A DNA stretch of 34,497 bases from JAGTVB01 sp964624765. GTDB taxonomy: Bacteria > Pseudomonadota > Gammaproteobacteria > HK1. Below the pieces are notes generated by a model. That model saw only the letters and a list, made by a program, of their open reading frames with translations. It did no database searches and was not told where the DNA came from. The stretch is from positions 1 to 34,497 of the forward strand of contig CAZUZO010000015.1 of NCBI GenBank assembly GCA_964624765.1. The letters are read 5' to 3'. A program made the translations under genes and the position numbers. The number at the start of each line of letters is the position of its first letter. The first letter of the stretch is position 1. Positions 24,124 to 32,333 of this stretch are shown here, one piece after another.

Positions 24124-27100
24124 AGCCCCTAGCCCTCATCACTGCTCTGCTGGCACTGGCGTTGATCCAGAGCGCCTGCTCCGATGGAACAACCCACCGG
24201 GAACAGACCAACGGTCCGCTCAGCGACGCCTTTGTCCCTCCGCCGGAAGCCATTCATGCAAACAATCGAGGCGTGGGTCTCATGGGTCGGTTCGAGTACA
24301 CCGCTGCAGCCGCCACCTTTGCACGCCTGGTCGCAGCCTATCCGCAATGGCTGGATGCCCAGGTCAACCTCGCCATAGCCATCCTGAACCGTCAGCAGGA
24401 GGACGATGAAATCAACGCGCTTGGGATCGCCGATGGGGTCTTGGCCATCGATCCCGACCATTTACGTGCTCACTATGTGGCGGGCCTGCTGCGCCTTTAC
24501 CTGGCCGAGGCTGAGCAGGCACGGGGCCATTTCGCTCGGGTCACTGAAGGCGATCCAAACGACGCCTATGCCGCCTATTACCTCGGGCAATGCCTGTCCC
24601 AACAGGGGCAATACCAGGAAGCCCTCAGCTGGTATCGACGATCGATGGGCCTGGACCCCTATCTTCGCAGCAGCTATTACGGGGCGTTCCAGATGCTCAG
24701 GAGTCTCGATCAGAAGGAGGAGGCCCGAGCGCTGATGAAGACCTATCAGCGATTGGAGCAAAATCCTCAGGCACGCTTGGCAGAGTTCAAATACATGCGC
24801 ATGGGGCCGCGGGGTGAGGCGCTCGCTATCGGCGTCACCCACGACGCAGCACCTCCCCCCCCTGCGGGGCCGCTGTTTTCTGAGGGCGAACCACTCGCTC
24901 TGACAGCACTCGAATCGGTCCCCCTACAGACCCAGGGCATGGAGCGCCAATTCAGCTTGACGGCTGCTGACGTCAACGGCGATGGTCGCCTGGATCTGTT
25001 TGCGCCCGGCGCCTTAGCGATAGCCGGTACGCCTAACCTATTGCTGCTGACCATGCCCGATGGAAGCTTTAGCGCCCAGCTCGAGCATCCGCTCGCTCAG
25101 GTCGAAAATGTCAATGCGGCTCTGTGGGGAGACTTCGATAACGATGGCCTACTCGATGTTTATCTCCTAAGGCGCGGCCCCAATCAATTGTGGCGTCAAA
25201 CTGGCCCTGGTCAATGGGCAGATGTGACGGCTACGACCCGAACCGCGGGTGGGCATCGGGATAGCGTCAGTGGGAGTTTCTTCGATGCGGACCACGATGG
25301 TGATCTCGATCTGTTCGTGGTCAACCGCGACGGTCCCAATCAGTTGCTGAACAACAACCGGGACGGCACCTTCCAAGAAATCGCTAGCCGCCAAGGGATT
25401 GCCGGGGATGGACGCGAATCCCGGCAAGTGTTGCCCGTCGATCTGGACGGTGACCGCGACATCGATCTCATCGTCATTAATGCAGTTCCTCCGCATGAGG
25501 TGTACCTCAACGACCGCGGCTGGGTCTACCGATCCGCCGCCGGTTTCGAAGATTTTCGAAGCACCCCCTTCCTCGCCGTTTTGGCGGGCGATGCGAACGC
25601 CGACGGCCAACCCGAGCTCTACACCGCCGGGTCCAGTGGCGAGTTGCTGCGCTGGCAACCTGACACTGCAGGCGTCTACCAGCCGGAGCCGCTGGGCAGT
25701 ACTGCTCCTGAAAACCCTACCTGGATAAGCCTGGCTATTCAGGATTTGGACGGCGATGGGCAGCTAGACCTTGTGACCGCTACACCTCACGGTTGGGCCG
25801 CTAGGAAGCTTGTTGGGGACGCGATTCAGCATCCCCTGTTTACTACCACCGGCGATACCGAAGCGATGTTCGTAGGCTTCACCCCGGTGCTGCTTGAGCC
25901 CACCTTGGGACCCGCAGTCGTCGCTCTGGACACCCAAAGTGGCCTCCGTATCTGGAAACCCGGTGCGGGCCGCCATGAATTCCTCGCCTTGACGCTATCC
26001 GGGATGGACGATCCGGGGCAATCCATGCGTTCGAATGCATCCGGCATCGGTGCACGTGTCGGAGTCAGGGTGGGTGCAAGGTGGACCCTCGTGGAGAGCA
26101 TCCTCGATCATTCCGGCCCTGGGCAAGGGCGACAACCCCTTGCCATCGGGCTCGGTGGAATGGCGCAGGCGGATTTTGTGACCGTGGATTGGTCTGATGG
26201 GGTTTATCAGAGCGAGCTCGGACTGGTGGCAGGCCGCCTGCACCACCTCACTGAGGTACAACGCCAGCTTTCCAGCTGTCCCGTGCTATTTGCTTGGGAC
26301 GGCACCGACTATCGCTTTGTCAGCGATCTCCTCGGCGTAGCTGGCATCGGTTATGCCTTGGGTCCACCCGGAAAGTATGCGACCCCTCGCCTGTGGGAGC
26401 ATTTCCTGCTTCCACCTAATCTGCTGCAGCCAAAGGCCGGCCGGCTTGCCCTCAAGATTACCGAGCCCATGGAGGAAATCGCCTACCTGGACAACGTCAG
26501 GCTACGCGCCTACGCCATACCTCCGCAGTGGCAATTGGTGGTGGATGAGCGGATGGGAATCCAAGGTCCGCCACCGAGTGGTGCCACCCATTTCTATCGA
26601 CGGGAGATCCGACCTAGCCAGGCGATGAACGATCGCGGCGAATTGGTGACGGCGAGCATTCTCCACGCCGACGGCCAAGCCGCTCCTCTAGGGGAGCTGG
26701 ATCGACGCTTCGTCGGACGTTTGGCAGACGAGCATCGCCTGACATTGGAATTTTCGGAGGCCATCGACCGCTTCCAGGCAAAACCCATGCTGGTGATAGA
26801 CGGCTGGGTTGAATACCCTTACTCTCAGACCCTATTCGCCGCATGGCAGGCGGGTGCACGCTTCGATGCTCCCACTCTCGAAGCCCGTGGCGCAGACGGC
26901 CGATGGAAAGTCCTTCAAGAACATTTCGGTTATCCCGCTGGCATGCCAAGGCGCATGGCCTTTCCCTTAACAGGGTTGCCACCGGAAACGCGAGCCCTGC
27001 GTCTGCGAACCAATATGGAGATATACTGGGATCGGATCGCTATCGCTCTTGTTGAGCCGGCTCCGGAGCACCGCCAGGAAATCCTGCCGCTGCGCCGTGC

Positions 27101-27500
27101 CGTGCTGCGCAAGACCGGTTTCCCGGAGAGAACAAACGGCCCACAACGTCGGCCCAGTTATGACTATTCGAAACGCCAGCCTTTTTCGGACACGCGGTAC
27201 CCTGCCGGGGCCTACACCCGCTTCGGACCGGTAGAGACCCTGGTCGAGGCGGTGGATGGGGTGTTCGCCATCATCGGCCCCGGCGAAGAGATCCACCTGG
27301 AGTTCGATACGCCGTCAGCCTCTATTCCACCCAACTGGCAGCCTATTTACGTGCTAGAGGTGCACGGCGCCACCAAAGACATGGATCTCTATACGCGCTA
27401 CGGCGAATCGGTCGATCCCCTCCCCTCGCCCCCCACGGTGTCTTCGCCAAGCCTATCTCTACAAGGCCGTTATCAAACGCGATATCTGGCAGGCCGCTAG
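24120..27500 (+). CDS. Lipoprotein: TPR, FG-GAP propeller, UnbV-like domain and long C-terminal region
   Basis: 1126 residues; the ATG overlaps the upstream stop (ATGA). A lipoprotein signal ends in LIQSAC, so the mature N-terminus would be a lipidated Cys20. TPR helices (about 45-220) precede about six propeller blades (about 275-560) with loops DVNGDGRLD, DFDNDGLLD, DADHDGDLD, DLDGDRDID, DANADGQPE and DLDGDGQLD. A UnbV-like segment (about 630-715; SGIGARVGVRVGARW to FVTVDWSDG) follows. The last roughly 400 residues form a beta-rich region I cannot assign. It carries the three structural themes of the neighbouring genes in one chain and could be the outer-membrane end of the complex. Confidence 0.88.
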   Translation: MKPLALITALLALALIQSACSDGTTHREQTNGPLSDAFVPPPEAIHANNRGVGLMGRFEYTAAAATFARLVAAYPQWLDAQVNLAIAILNRQQEDDEINALGIADGVLAIDPDHLRAHYVAGLLRLYLAEAEQARGHFARVTEGDPNDAYAAYYLGQCLSQQGQYQEALSWYRRSMGLDPYLRSSYYGAFQMLRSLDQKEEARALMKTYQRLEQNPQARLAEFKYMRMGPRGEALAIGVTHDAAPPPPAGPLFSEGEPLALTALESVPLQTQGMERQFSLTAADVNGDGRLDLFAPGALAIAGTPNLLLLTMPDGSFSAQLEHPLAQVENVNAALWGDFDNDGLLDVYLLRRGPNQLWRQTGPGQWADVTATTRTAGGHRDSVSGSFFDADHDGDLDLFVVNRDGPNQLLNNNRDGTFQEIASRQGIAGDGRESRQVLPVDLDGDRDIDLIVINAVPPHEVYLNDRGWVYRSAAGFEDFRSTPFLAVLAGDANADGQPELYTAGSSGELLRWQPDTAGVYQPEPLGSTAPENPTWISLAIQDLDGDGQLDLVTATPHGWAARKLVGDAIQHPLFTTTGDTEAMFVGFTPVLLEPTLGPAVVALDTQSGLRIWKPGAGRHEFLALTLSGMDDPGQSMRSNASGIGARVGVRVGARWTLVESILDHSGPGQGRQPLAIGLGGMAQADFVTVDWSDGVYQSELGLVAGRLHHLTEVQRQLSSCPVLFAWDGTDYRFVSDLLGVAGIGYALGPPGKYATPRLWEHFLLPPNLLQPKAGRLALKITEPMEEIAYLDNVRLRAYAIPPQWQLVVDERMGIQGPPPSGATHFYRREIRPSQAMNDRGELVTASILHADGQAAPLGELDRRFVGRLADEHRLTLEFSEAIDRFQAKPMLVIDGWVEYPYSQTLFAAWQAGARFDAPTLEARGADGRWKVLQEHFGYPAGMPRRMAFPLTGLPPETRALRLRTNMEIYWDRIAIALVEPAPEHRQEILPLRRAVLRKTGFPERTNGPQRRPSYDYSKRQPFSDTRYPAGAYTRFGPVETLVEAVDGVFAIIGPGEEIHLEFDTPSASIPPNWQPIYVLEVHGATKDMDLYTRYGESVDPLPSPPTVSSPSLSLQGRYQTRYLAGR

Positions 27501-27689
27501 CAGTGTGCCTACCGTCCCAAAACCGGCGAAACAGCCCGTTTCAGGGTTACCCGATAGCGGCGTTGGGCGGTGCTGGCTCCTCGCTTATCCATCTGATAAC
27601 GCAGAACCGCTGACGCGGTCCTGCGCCGTTAGCCCAGAGTAAGAAATAGACTTAGTCGGAAGCTCAAGTTCAGGCCGCAAAGACGCCCC

Positions 27690-27719
27690 TGGATGGGGCG
27701 GTTTCCGATAATGTCTAAT
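27690..27719. repeat. 30-bp repeat, inverted match to 9830-9859
   Basis: It ends in gtttccgataatgtctaat and matches the reverse complement of 9830-9859 at 28 of 30 positions. It lies directly at the left edge of the type I restriction locus, 20 bases before the hsdM start, and may mark a past insertion boundary. The stretch from 27501 to here shows only a short dispersed-repeat piece (27551-27566). Confidence 0.65.
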
Positions 27720-28556
27720 GACACGGACGGAGATAATTGTGGCTCAACTGGAACACATCGAAGCCATTGAAGGGCGACTCTGGAGCGCGGCGGACACCCT
27801 GCGGGCCAACTCCAACTACGCCAGCAACGAGTATTTCCTGCCCGTGATGGGCCCGGTTTTCCTCCGGCATGCCTACAGCCGCTTTCTTGGCGTCAAGGAT
27901 GCCATCGAGGCCAACCTGCCAACACGTGGCGGCAAAACCCGGCCGCTGACCAAGGAGGACTTCTCGCAGAAGAGCGCCATCTTTCTGCAGCCCAAGGCCC
28001 AGTTCGACACCCTCGTGGCCCTGCCCGACAGCGCGGACCGCGCCAAGGCCATCATCGACGCCATGGAGTCGATCGAGTCGGATTACGAAAAACTGCGCGG
28101 CGTCCTGCCCAAGAGCGAGTATCAGGAACTCGACAACGCGGTGCTCGGCCAGTTGCTGCGCACCCTCAACCCCGAGGAGCTCAAGCGTGTCTCCGGGGAT
28201 GTCTTCGGCCGCATCTACGAGTATTTCCTGACCCAGTTCGCCGACCAGAAGGCCCATGACGGCGGCGAGTTTTTCACCCCTATCTCGCTGGTTTCGCTCA
28301 TTGCCAACGTCATTGAACCGGCTGGCGGCACGGTGCTGGACCCGGCCTGCGGCTCGGGCGGCATGTTCGTGCAAAGCGCCCGGGGGTCGAGCGGCGGCAC
28401 GAAAACCCCACCGAGAAGCTCACCTTCTACGGGCTGGAAAAAAACGCCACCACCATCCGCCTGGCCAAGATGAACCTGGCGGTGCACGGCCTTGAAGGGG
28501 ACATCCAGAAATCGATCACCTACTACGAAGACCCGCACGAGCTGCTGCGCAAGGCC

Positions 28557-28704
28557 AGACCTCCTGAAGTCGCGGATTATCGATGACCCCAAAATTAGGC
28601 ATATCGTACGTAGTGGAGCGGCATAGAGGCGCATCTAGGGCTCATGCCAAATCCTAGACAATGCTCTATGTCATTGATTCTCCGTTCTGAGATCAGGAAG
28701 TCTG
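28557..28704. mobile_element. 148-bp MITE-like insertion in hsdM
   Basis: The insert is flanked by the 6-bp direct repeat AAGGCC (28551-28556 and 28705-28710). Removing the insert and one copy restores the Lys-Ala-Asp reading expected just before the NPPF motif. The ends are imperfect inverted repeats: agacctcctga on the left and tcaggaagtctg on the right. It holds no coding sequence and introduces stops in hsdM. It does not match repeat families A or B. Confidence 0.8.
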
Positions 28705-29001
28705 AAGGCCGACTTTGTCATGGCCAATCCGCCCTTCAACGTGGACGAGATCGACGCCGACAAGGTGGGGAGCGACCCGCGCCTGCCCTTCGGCCTGCCC
28801 GGCGTCAACAAGAAGGGCAAGGTTAGCAACGGCAACTACGTCTGGATCAGCTACTTCTACAGCTACCTCAACGAACAGGGCCGGGCCGGGTTCGTCATGT
28901 CGTCCCAGGCCTCCTCTGCCTCCCGCGACGAGGCCAAAGTGCGCCAGAAGCTGGTCGAGACCAGCGACGTGGATGTCATGATCGCCATCCGCTCCAACTT
29001 T

Positions 29002-29027
29002 GTCTACGCCCGCAGTCTACACCCGCA
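29002..29027 (+). repeat. 13-bp tandem duplication causing a frameshift
   Basis: gtctacgcccgca is followed immediately by gtctacacccgca, 12 of 13 identical. One copy would preserve the expected reading VYTRTVPCELWFFD of HsdM. Two copies shift the frame by one base. Confidence 0.88.
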
Positions 29028-29517
29028 CCGTTCCTTGCGAGCTCTGGTTCTTCGATAGAGGGAAAGAAGATGGGAATGTAACCGGCTCGCTATCGGAGAT
29101 GGATGCAAGGAAGCAAGGAGGAAGCGACGAGACATACCAGTCAGGTAGGCGAGGAGCTGACGACGCAGCTGACGCAGCAGAAGCTTCGAGAGCGAGTCGG
29201 GACAAGGTGCTGATGATCGACGCGCGTACCATCTACCGCAAAGTCACGCGCAAGATTTACGACTTTTCCCCCGAGCAGGAGCAGAACCTCCTGGCCATCG
29301 TCTGGCTCTACCGGGGGGAGACAGAGCGCTATCTCGAGCTCGTTGCCGGTTATTGCCAGCGCATGCTGGCCGAGGGCGCGGCCTGTTTCACGATGAAAGG
29401 TGACGAAGGCGAAACGCTTGAACCGCTGACTGATTTTATCGGCGCGCTGGCCACGCTACGCAGCAGTGTTGGACCCTTCCTCAAGACCCTGGCCAAGAAC
29501 GCGCCAGACGCAGAAAA

Positions 29518-29539
29518 GGGCGAACACAGGGGTTCGCCC
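29518..29539 (+). repeat. REP-like hairpin inside hsdM
   Basis: Arms GGGCGAAC and GTTCGCCC enclose the six-base loop acaggg and are followed by ctac. This is the same plan as the hairpins beside the transposase at 30301-30930. It adds about nine codons (GEHRGSPLQ) in frame to hsdM. Confidence 0.75.
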
Positions 29540-29768
29540 CTACAGGAATTGGATGACGCCATCCCGCTGTTCAAGGCGGATGTGGAAACGTTCCGCAAGA
29601 CTGTCAGCGACCAGCAGGCGGCATGGAGACAACAGAAAACCACCAACGGCGAACTCAAAAAAGCCGTGGACCGCCTCGCAACCCTGGCCGAAACCAGTCG
29701 CGACCTGGTCAAGCAGACCGACCTGCTCTACAAGCTTGCCTGCCGCCTGATCGAAACCTGCGAGAACG

Positions 29769-30304
29769 ACGGCGTGCCGGAGGGGTGGGAGCGAAGCAAC
29801 GTGGAAGAGATAGCGACTATACTCAAGGGCAAAAATATCACTAAGGATACGATCGAAGAGGGAAATGTTCCGGTTGTTGCTGGCGGATTGAAGCCTGCTT
29901 ACTACCACAATGCGGCTAACGCTTCGGGACCTGTCATAACTGTTAGCGCGTCTGGTGCCAATGCAGGCCATGTCGCTCTTTATCATCAGGATATTTGGGC
30001 GTCTGATTGTTCCTATTTGAGCAGTAGTGACAATCCAGAGATATGGTTCCTCTATCTTGCGATGAAGTCTCGTCAGGCCGAGATTTCTGGAATGCAGCAG
30101 GGAGCAGCACAGCCGCATGTTTATCCAAAGCATTTGAAGCGCGTTAGTTTGCTAAATCCACCAAGTACGTTACGAAAGCTTTTTCATGAAACCGTAGAGG
30201 CGAGTTTTCTGCAGATAGCGAATCTTGAGAAACAAATCGAAAAACTCGCCAAAGCCCGCGACCTTCTCCTGCCCAAACTGATGAACGGGGAGGTGGCGGT
30301 ATGA
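29769..30304 (+). pseudogene. hsdS: Type I specificity subunit, half gene fused in frame to hsdM
   Basis: Right after the hsdM reading CRLIETCEND the chain becomes GVPEGWERSNVEEIATIL, a typical start of an HsdS target-recognition domain. It continues through one such domain and ends with the conserved HsdS helix and C-terminus (ANLEKQIEKLAKARDLLLPKLMNGEV). HsdS normally has two target domains that each read half of a bipartite site. Only one is present, and there is no separate start codon. A deletion apparently removed the hsdM 3' end and the first half of hsdS. The reading frame from about 29015 to 30304 is open, so a chimeric fragment could still be made. Confidence 0.85.
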
Positions 30305-30327
30305 AATTCCTATCCTCCGCCATGTAC

Positions 30328-30349
30328 GGGCAGCCCCCTGTGGCTGCCC
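30328..30349 (+). repeat. REP-like hairpin 1
   Basis: A perfect 8-bp stem GGGCAGCC/GGCTGCCC with a six-base loop lies in the upstream extension of the RAYT frame. Confidence 0.7.
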
Positions 30350-30379
30350 TGAATCAATCGGCACCTACAGGCGCAAATC

Positions 30380-30401
30380 GGGCAGGCACGGAGGCCTGTC
30401 C
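30380..30401 (+). repeat. REP-like hairpin 2
   Basis: An 8-bp stem GGGCAGGC/GCCTGTCC with one wobble pair, a six-base loop and trailing ctac sits just before the conserved RAYT N-terminus. Confidence 0.7.
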
Positions 30402-30736
30402 CTACGGCGGAAAATACGATCCCGCCATTCACCATCGCCATTCCATCCGACTACAGGGATACGATTATTCCCAGGCCGGGGCCTATTTCGTGACCGTCTG
30501 CACCCAGAAACGGGAATGCCTGTTCGGGGAAATTGTGAATGGGAACATGCGGTTGAACGATGCGGGTCGGATGGTTCAGGCGGTTTGGGATGAAATCCCG
30601 GCCCATTATCCGGACATCGATATCGATGCATTCATTGTCATGCCCAATCATATCCACGGCATCGTCGTCATCGTATGGGCGGCCCCCTGTGATCGCCCTA
30701 ATGACGGCAACGGGCTGGCACAGGGGCCAAATGGGC

Positions 30737-30836
30737 NNNNNNNNNNNNNNNNNNNNNNNNNNNNNNNNNNNNNNNNNNNNNNNNNNNNNNNNNNNNNNNN
30801 NNNNNNNNNNNNNNNNNNNNNNNNNNNNNNNNNNNN
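30737..30836. other. Scaffold gap (100 Ns) flanked by an identical 20-mer
   Basis: Exactly 100 Ns are bordered on both sides by ggcacaggggccaaatgggc (30717-30736 and 30837-30856). The round number suggests a placeholder. The flanks indicate that assembly failed in a tandem array of this REP-derived unit. Confidence 0.95.
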
Positions 30837-30852
30837 GGCACAGGGGCCAAAT

Positions 30853-30874
30853 GGGCAGGCACAGGGGCCTGCCC
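30853..30874 (+). repeat. REP-like hairpin 3
   Basis: A perfect stem GGGCAGGC/GCCTGCCC with loop acaggg is followed by cctacgg. The loop is identical to that of the hairpin inside hsdM at 29518-29539. Confidence 0.75.
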
Positions 30875-30926
30875 CTACGGAAATTCGGGAACCGATTGCC
30901 GAATATGGTGTGGAGGCGTGGATGGT

Positions 30927-32333
30927 ATGAAACGATCCGATCTCTTCTCCCAAATCGCCCTCGGCGAAGACTCCACCCGCCAGTTCAAGGTGGATGTAAA
31001 AAATGCCGAGTCGCTGGCCTCGGAGATGGCGGCTTTCGCCAACACCAATGGCGGCACCATCTTTATCGGCGTGGCCGATGACGGTTCGACACCGGGGCTT
31101 TTAGGGCCTGATGTGGCCCGCATCAATCAGCTTATCAGCAACGCCGCGAGCCATCTAGTACGCAGCCCTTTGGCAGTGCAGACCGAGAATGTGGCGCTGG
31201 AAAACGGCCGCATTGTTATCGTGCTGACCGTGCCCAAGGGGATCGATAAACCCTATTTCGACAAGAACGGGGTGATCTGGCTCAAGGCCGGGGCCGACAA
31301 GCGGCGGGTGAATTCCAAGGAGGAACTGCGCCGCCTGTTCCAGTTCACCAATCAGTTTCACGCTGACGAATTGCCCACCAAGGCGGGCATCGACAGGCTG
31401 GATAAGCTGCGCTTTCGCGATTTTCTACGGGATGTCTACAAACAGGAGTACCCAGATTCTTCCGTCGAGCTGATCCGATTGCTGCAAAACATGAACATAG
31501 CCACCGATGACGGCAGGTTGAATCTGGCCGGGGTGCTGCTCTTCGCCGAGCAGCCAGAATGGATCGTGCCGCAGTTCGTGGTCAAGGCGATCCGCTATCC
31601 CGGCGACAAGATCCACGCCACCGACTACCTCGACACCGAGGATTTTTCCGGACCGCTGCCGAAGCTTTTTGATGGCGCACTGGCCTTTGTCATGCGCAAC
31701 CTGCACAAGGTGCAGGCTGGGCGAGGGGTGAACGCGCCCGGTACGCCGGAGATCCCCGAGGCGGTTTTCGAGGAACTGCTGGTCAATGCCCTGATGCACC
31801 GGGATTATCTTGTCAGCGCACCGATCCGCCTGTTTGTCTTCGACAACCGCATCGAGATCATCAGCCCCGGCCATCTGCCCAACAACCTGACGGTGGAGAA
31901 GATCCGGGCCGGGAACTCCAATATCCGCAACCCGATCCTGGTTTCCTACGTGGCCAAGGGGCTGCTCCCCTACCATGGCCTGGGTTCGGGCATCAAACGG
32001 GCGCTGGAGAAATGGCCGACCATCGACTTTGCCGACGACCACGACGGCTGCCTGTTCACCGCTACGGTTCACCGCAAACCGGTAGAAGAGCTGGACCTGG
32101 CGGATAAAGGTGCATTAACAGGTCAAATCGCCGGTTTATCCGGTCGCTCTGACCCGATAAATGACCTTTTAAATGCGCTGCGGACCGATCCTTCAGCGGA
32201 CTATGCTACTTTGGCCGAGCGACTTGGAGTGAGTGAGGCAACGGTAAAACGCAACATTCAGAAGCTTAAACAGCAAAACCGCGTCCTCCGGATCGGCTCC
32301 AAAAAAACCGGTCACTGGGAGGTGATTGTATGA
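30927..32333 (+). CDS. AlbA_2-domain ATP-binding regulator with C-terminal helix-turn-helix
   Basis: 468 residues. The ATG at 30927 has GGAGG 11 bases upstream, preferred over an in-frame GTG at 30918. The N-terminal AlbA_2/Schlafen-like domain (about 10-115) includes FANTNGGTIFIGVADDG. A GHKL-type ATP-binding fold follows (about 230-385; FEELLVNALMHRDYL, then IEIISPGHLP, then GLGSGIKRAL). A winged-helix end (about 410-468; YATLAERLGVSEATVKRNIQ) completes it. Such genes often sit between hsdS and hsdR, but their role in restriction is not settled; a regulatory or anti-phage accessory role is plausible. It overlaps both neighbours by four bases. It is the only apparently intact gene in the decayed locus. 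Confidence 0.88.
   Translation: MKRSDLFSQIALGEDSTRQFKVDVKNAESLASEMAAFANTNGGTIFIGVADDGSTPGLLGPDVARINQLISNAASHLVRSPLAVQTENVALENGRIVIVLTVPKGIDKPYFDKNGVIWLKAGADKRRVNSKEELRRLFQFTNQFHADELPTKAGIDRLDKLRFRDFLRDVYKQEYPDSSVELIRLLQNMNIATDDGRLNLAGVLLFAEQPEWIVPQFVVKAIRYPGDKIHATDYLDTEDFSGPLPKLFDGALAFVMRNLHKVQAGRGVNAPGTPEIPEAVFEELLVNALMHRDYLVSAPIRLFVFDNRIEIISPGHLPNNLTVEKIRAGNSNIRNPILVSYVAKGLLPYHGLGSGIKRALEKWPTIDFADDHDGCLFTATVHRKPVEELDLADKGALTGQIAGLSGRSDPINDLLNALRTDPSADYATLAERLGVSEATVKRNIQKLKQQNRVLRIGSKKTGHWEVIV

Larger units (their letters stand above)
27739..29768 (+). pseudogene. hsdM: Type I restriction-modification DNA methyltransferase, broken
   Basis: The start is GTG at 27739 with GGAG 6 bases upstream. 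The N-terminal helical domain, the FTP motif (GGEFFTPISL), SAM motif I (LDPACGSGGMF) and motif IV (VMANPPFNVDEID) are all recognisable, so the product would add methyl groups to adenine within a bipartite site. The frame is lost in the G run at 28382-28386 (one base short of the family reading). It is interrupted at 28557-28704 by a MITE-like insert and shifted again by a 13-bp duplication at 29002-29027. Two further in-frame additions occur (about 29066-29200 and 29518-29545). The usual C-terminal end is missing, and the chain runs directly into hsdS sequence. It is non-functional as a whole. Confidence 0.92.
30301..30930 (+). mobile_element. REP-associated tyrosine transposase (RAYT, IS200-like), disrupted
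   Basis: The core HHRHSIRLQGYDYSQAGAYFVTVCTQKRECLFGEI and the HUH signature MPNHIHGIV identify the Y1/RAYT family, which mobilises REP hairpins. The usual start before KYDPAIHH is missing. Instead the frame extends upstream through two hairpins to an ATG overlapping the hsdS stop (ATGA). After the HUH motif the frame enters the assembly gap and then hairpin sequence. The C-terminal catalytic part is not visible, although the gap could hide some sequence. It is probably inactive. It overlaps the next gene's start by four bases. Confidence 0.82.

Noticed and set aside
28557..28704. Group II intron or coding insertion in hsdM
   Set aside because: At 148 bp with inverted ends and a target duplication it fits a MITE-like element; no intron domains or ORF are present.
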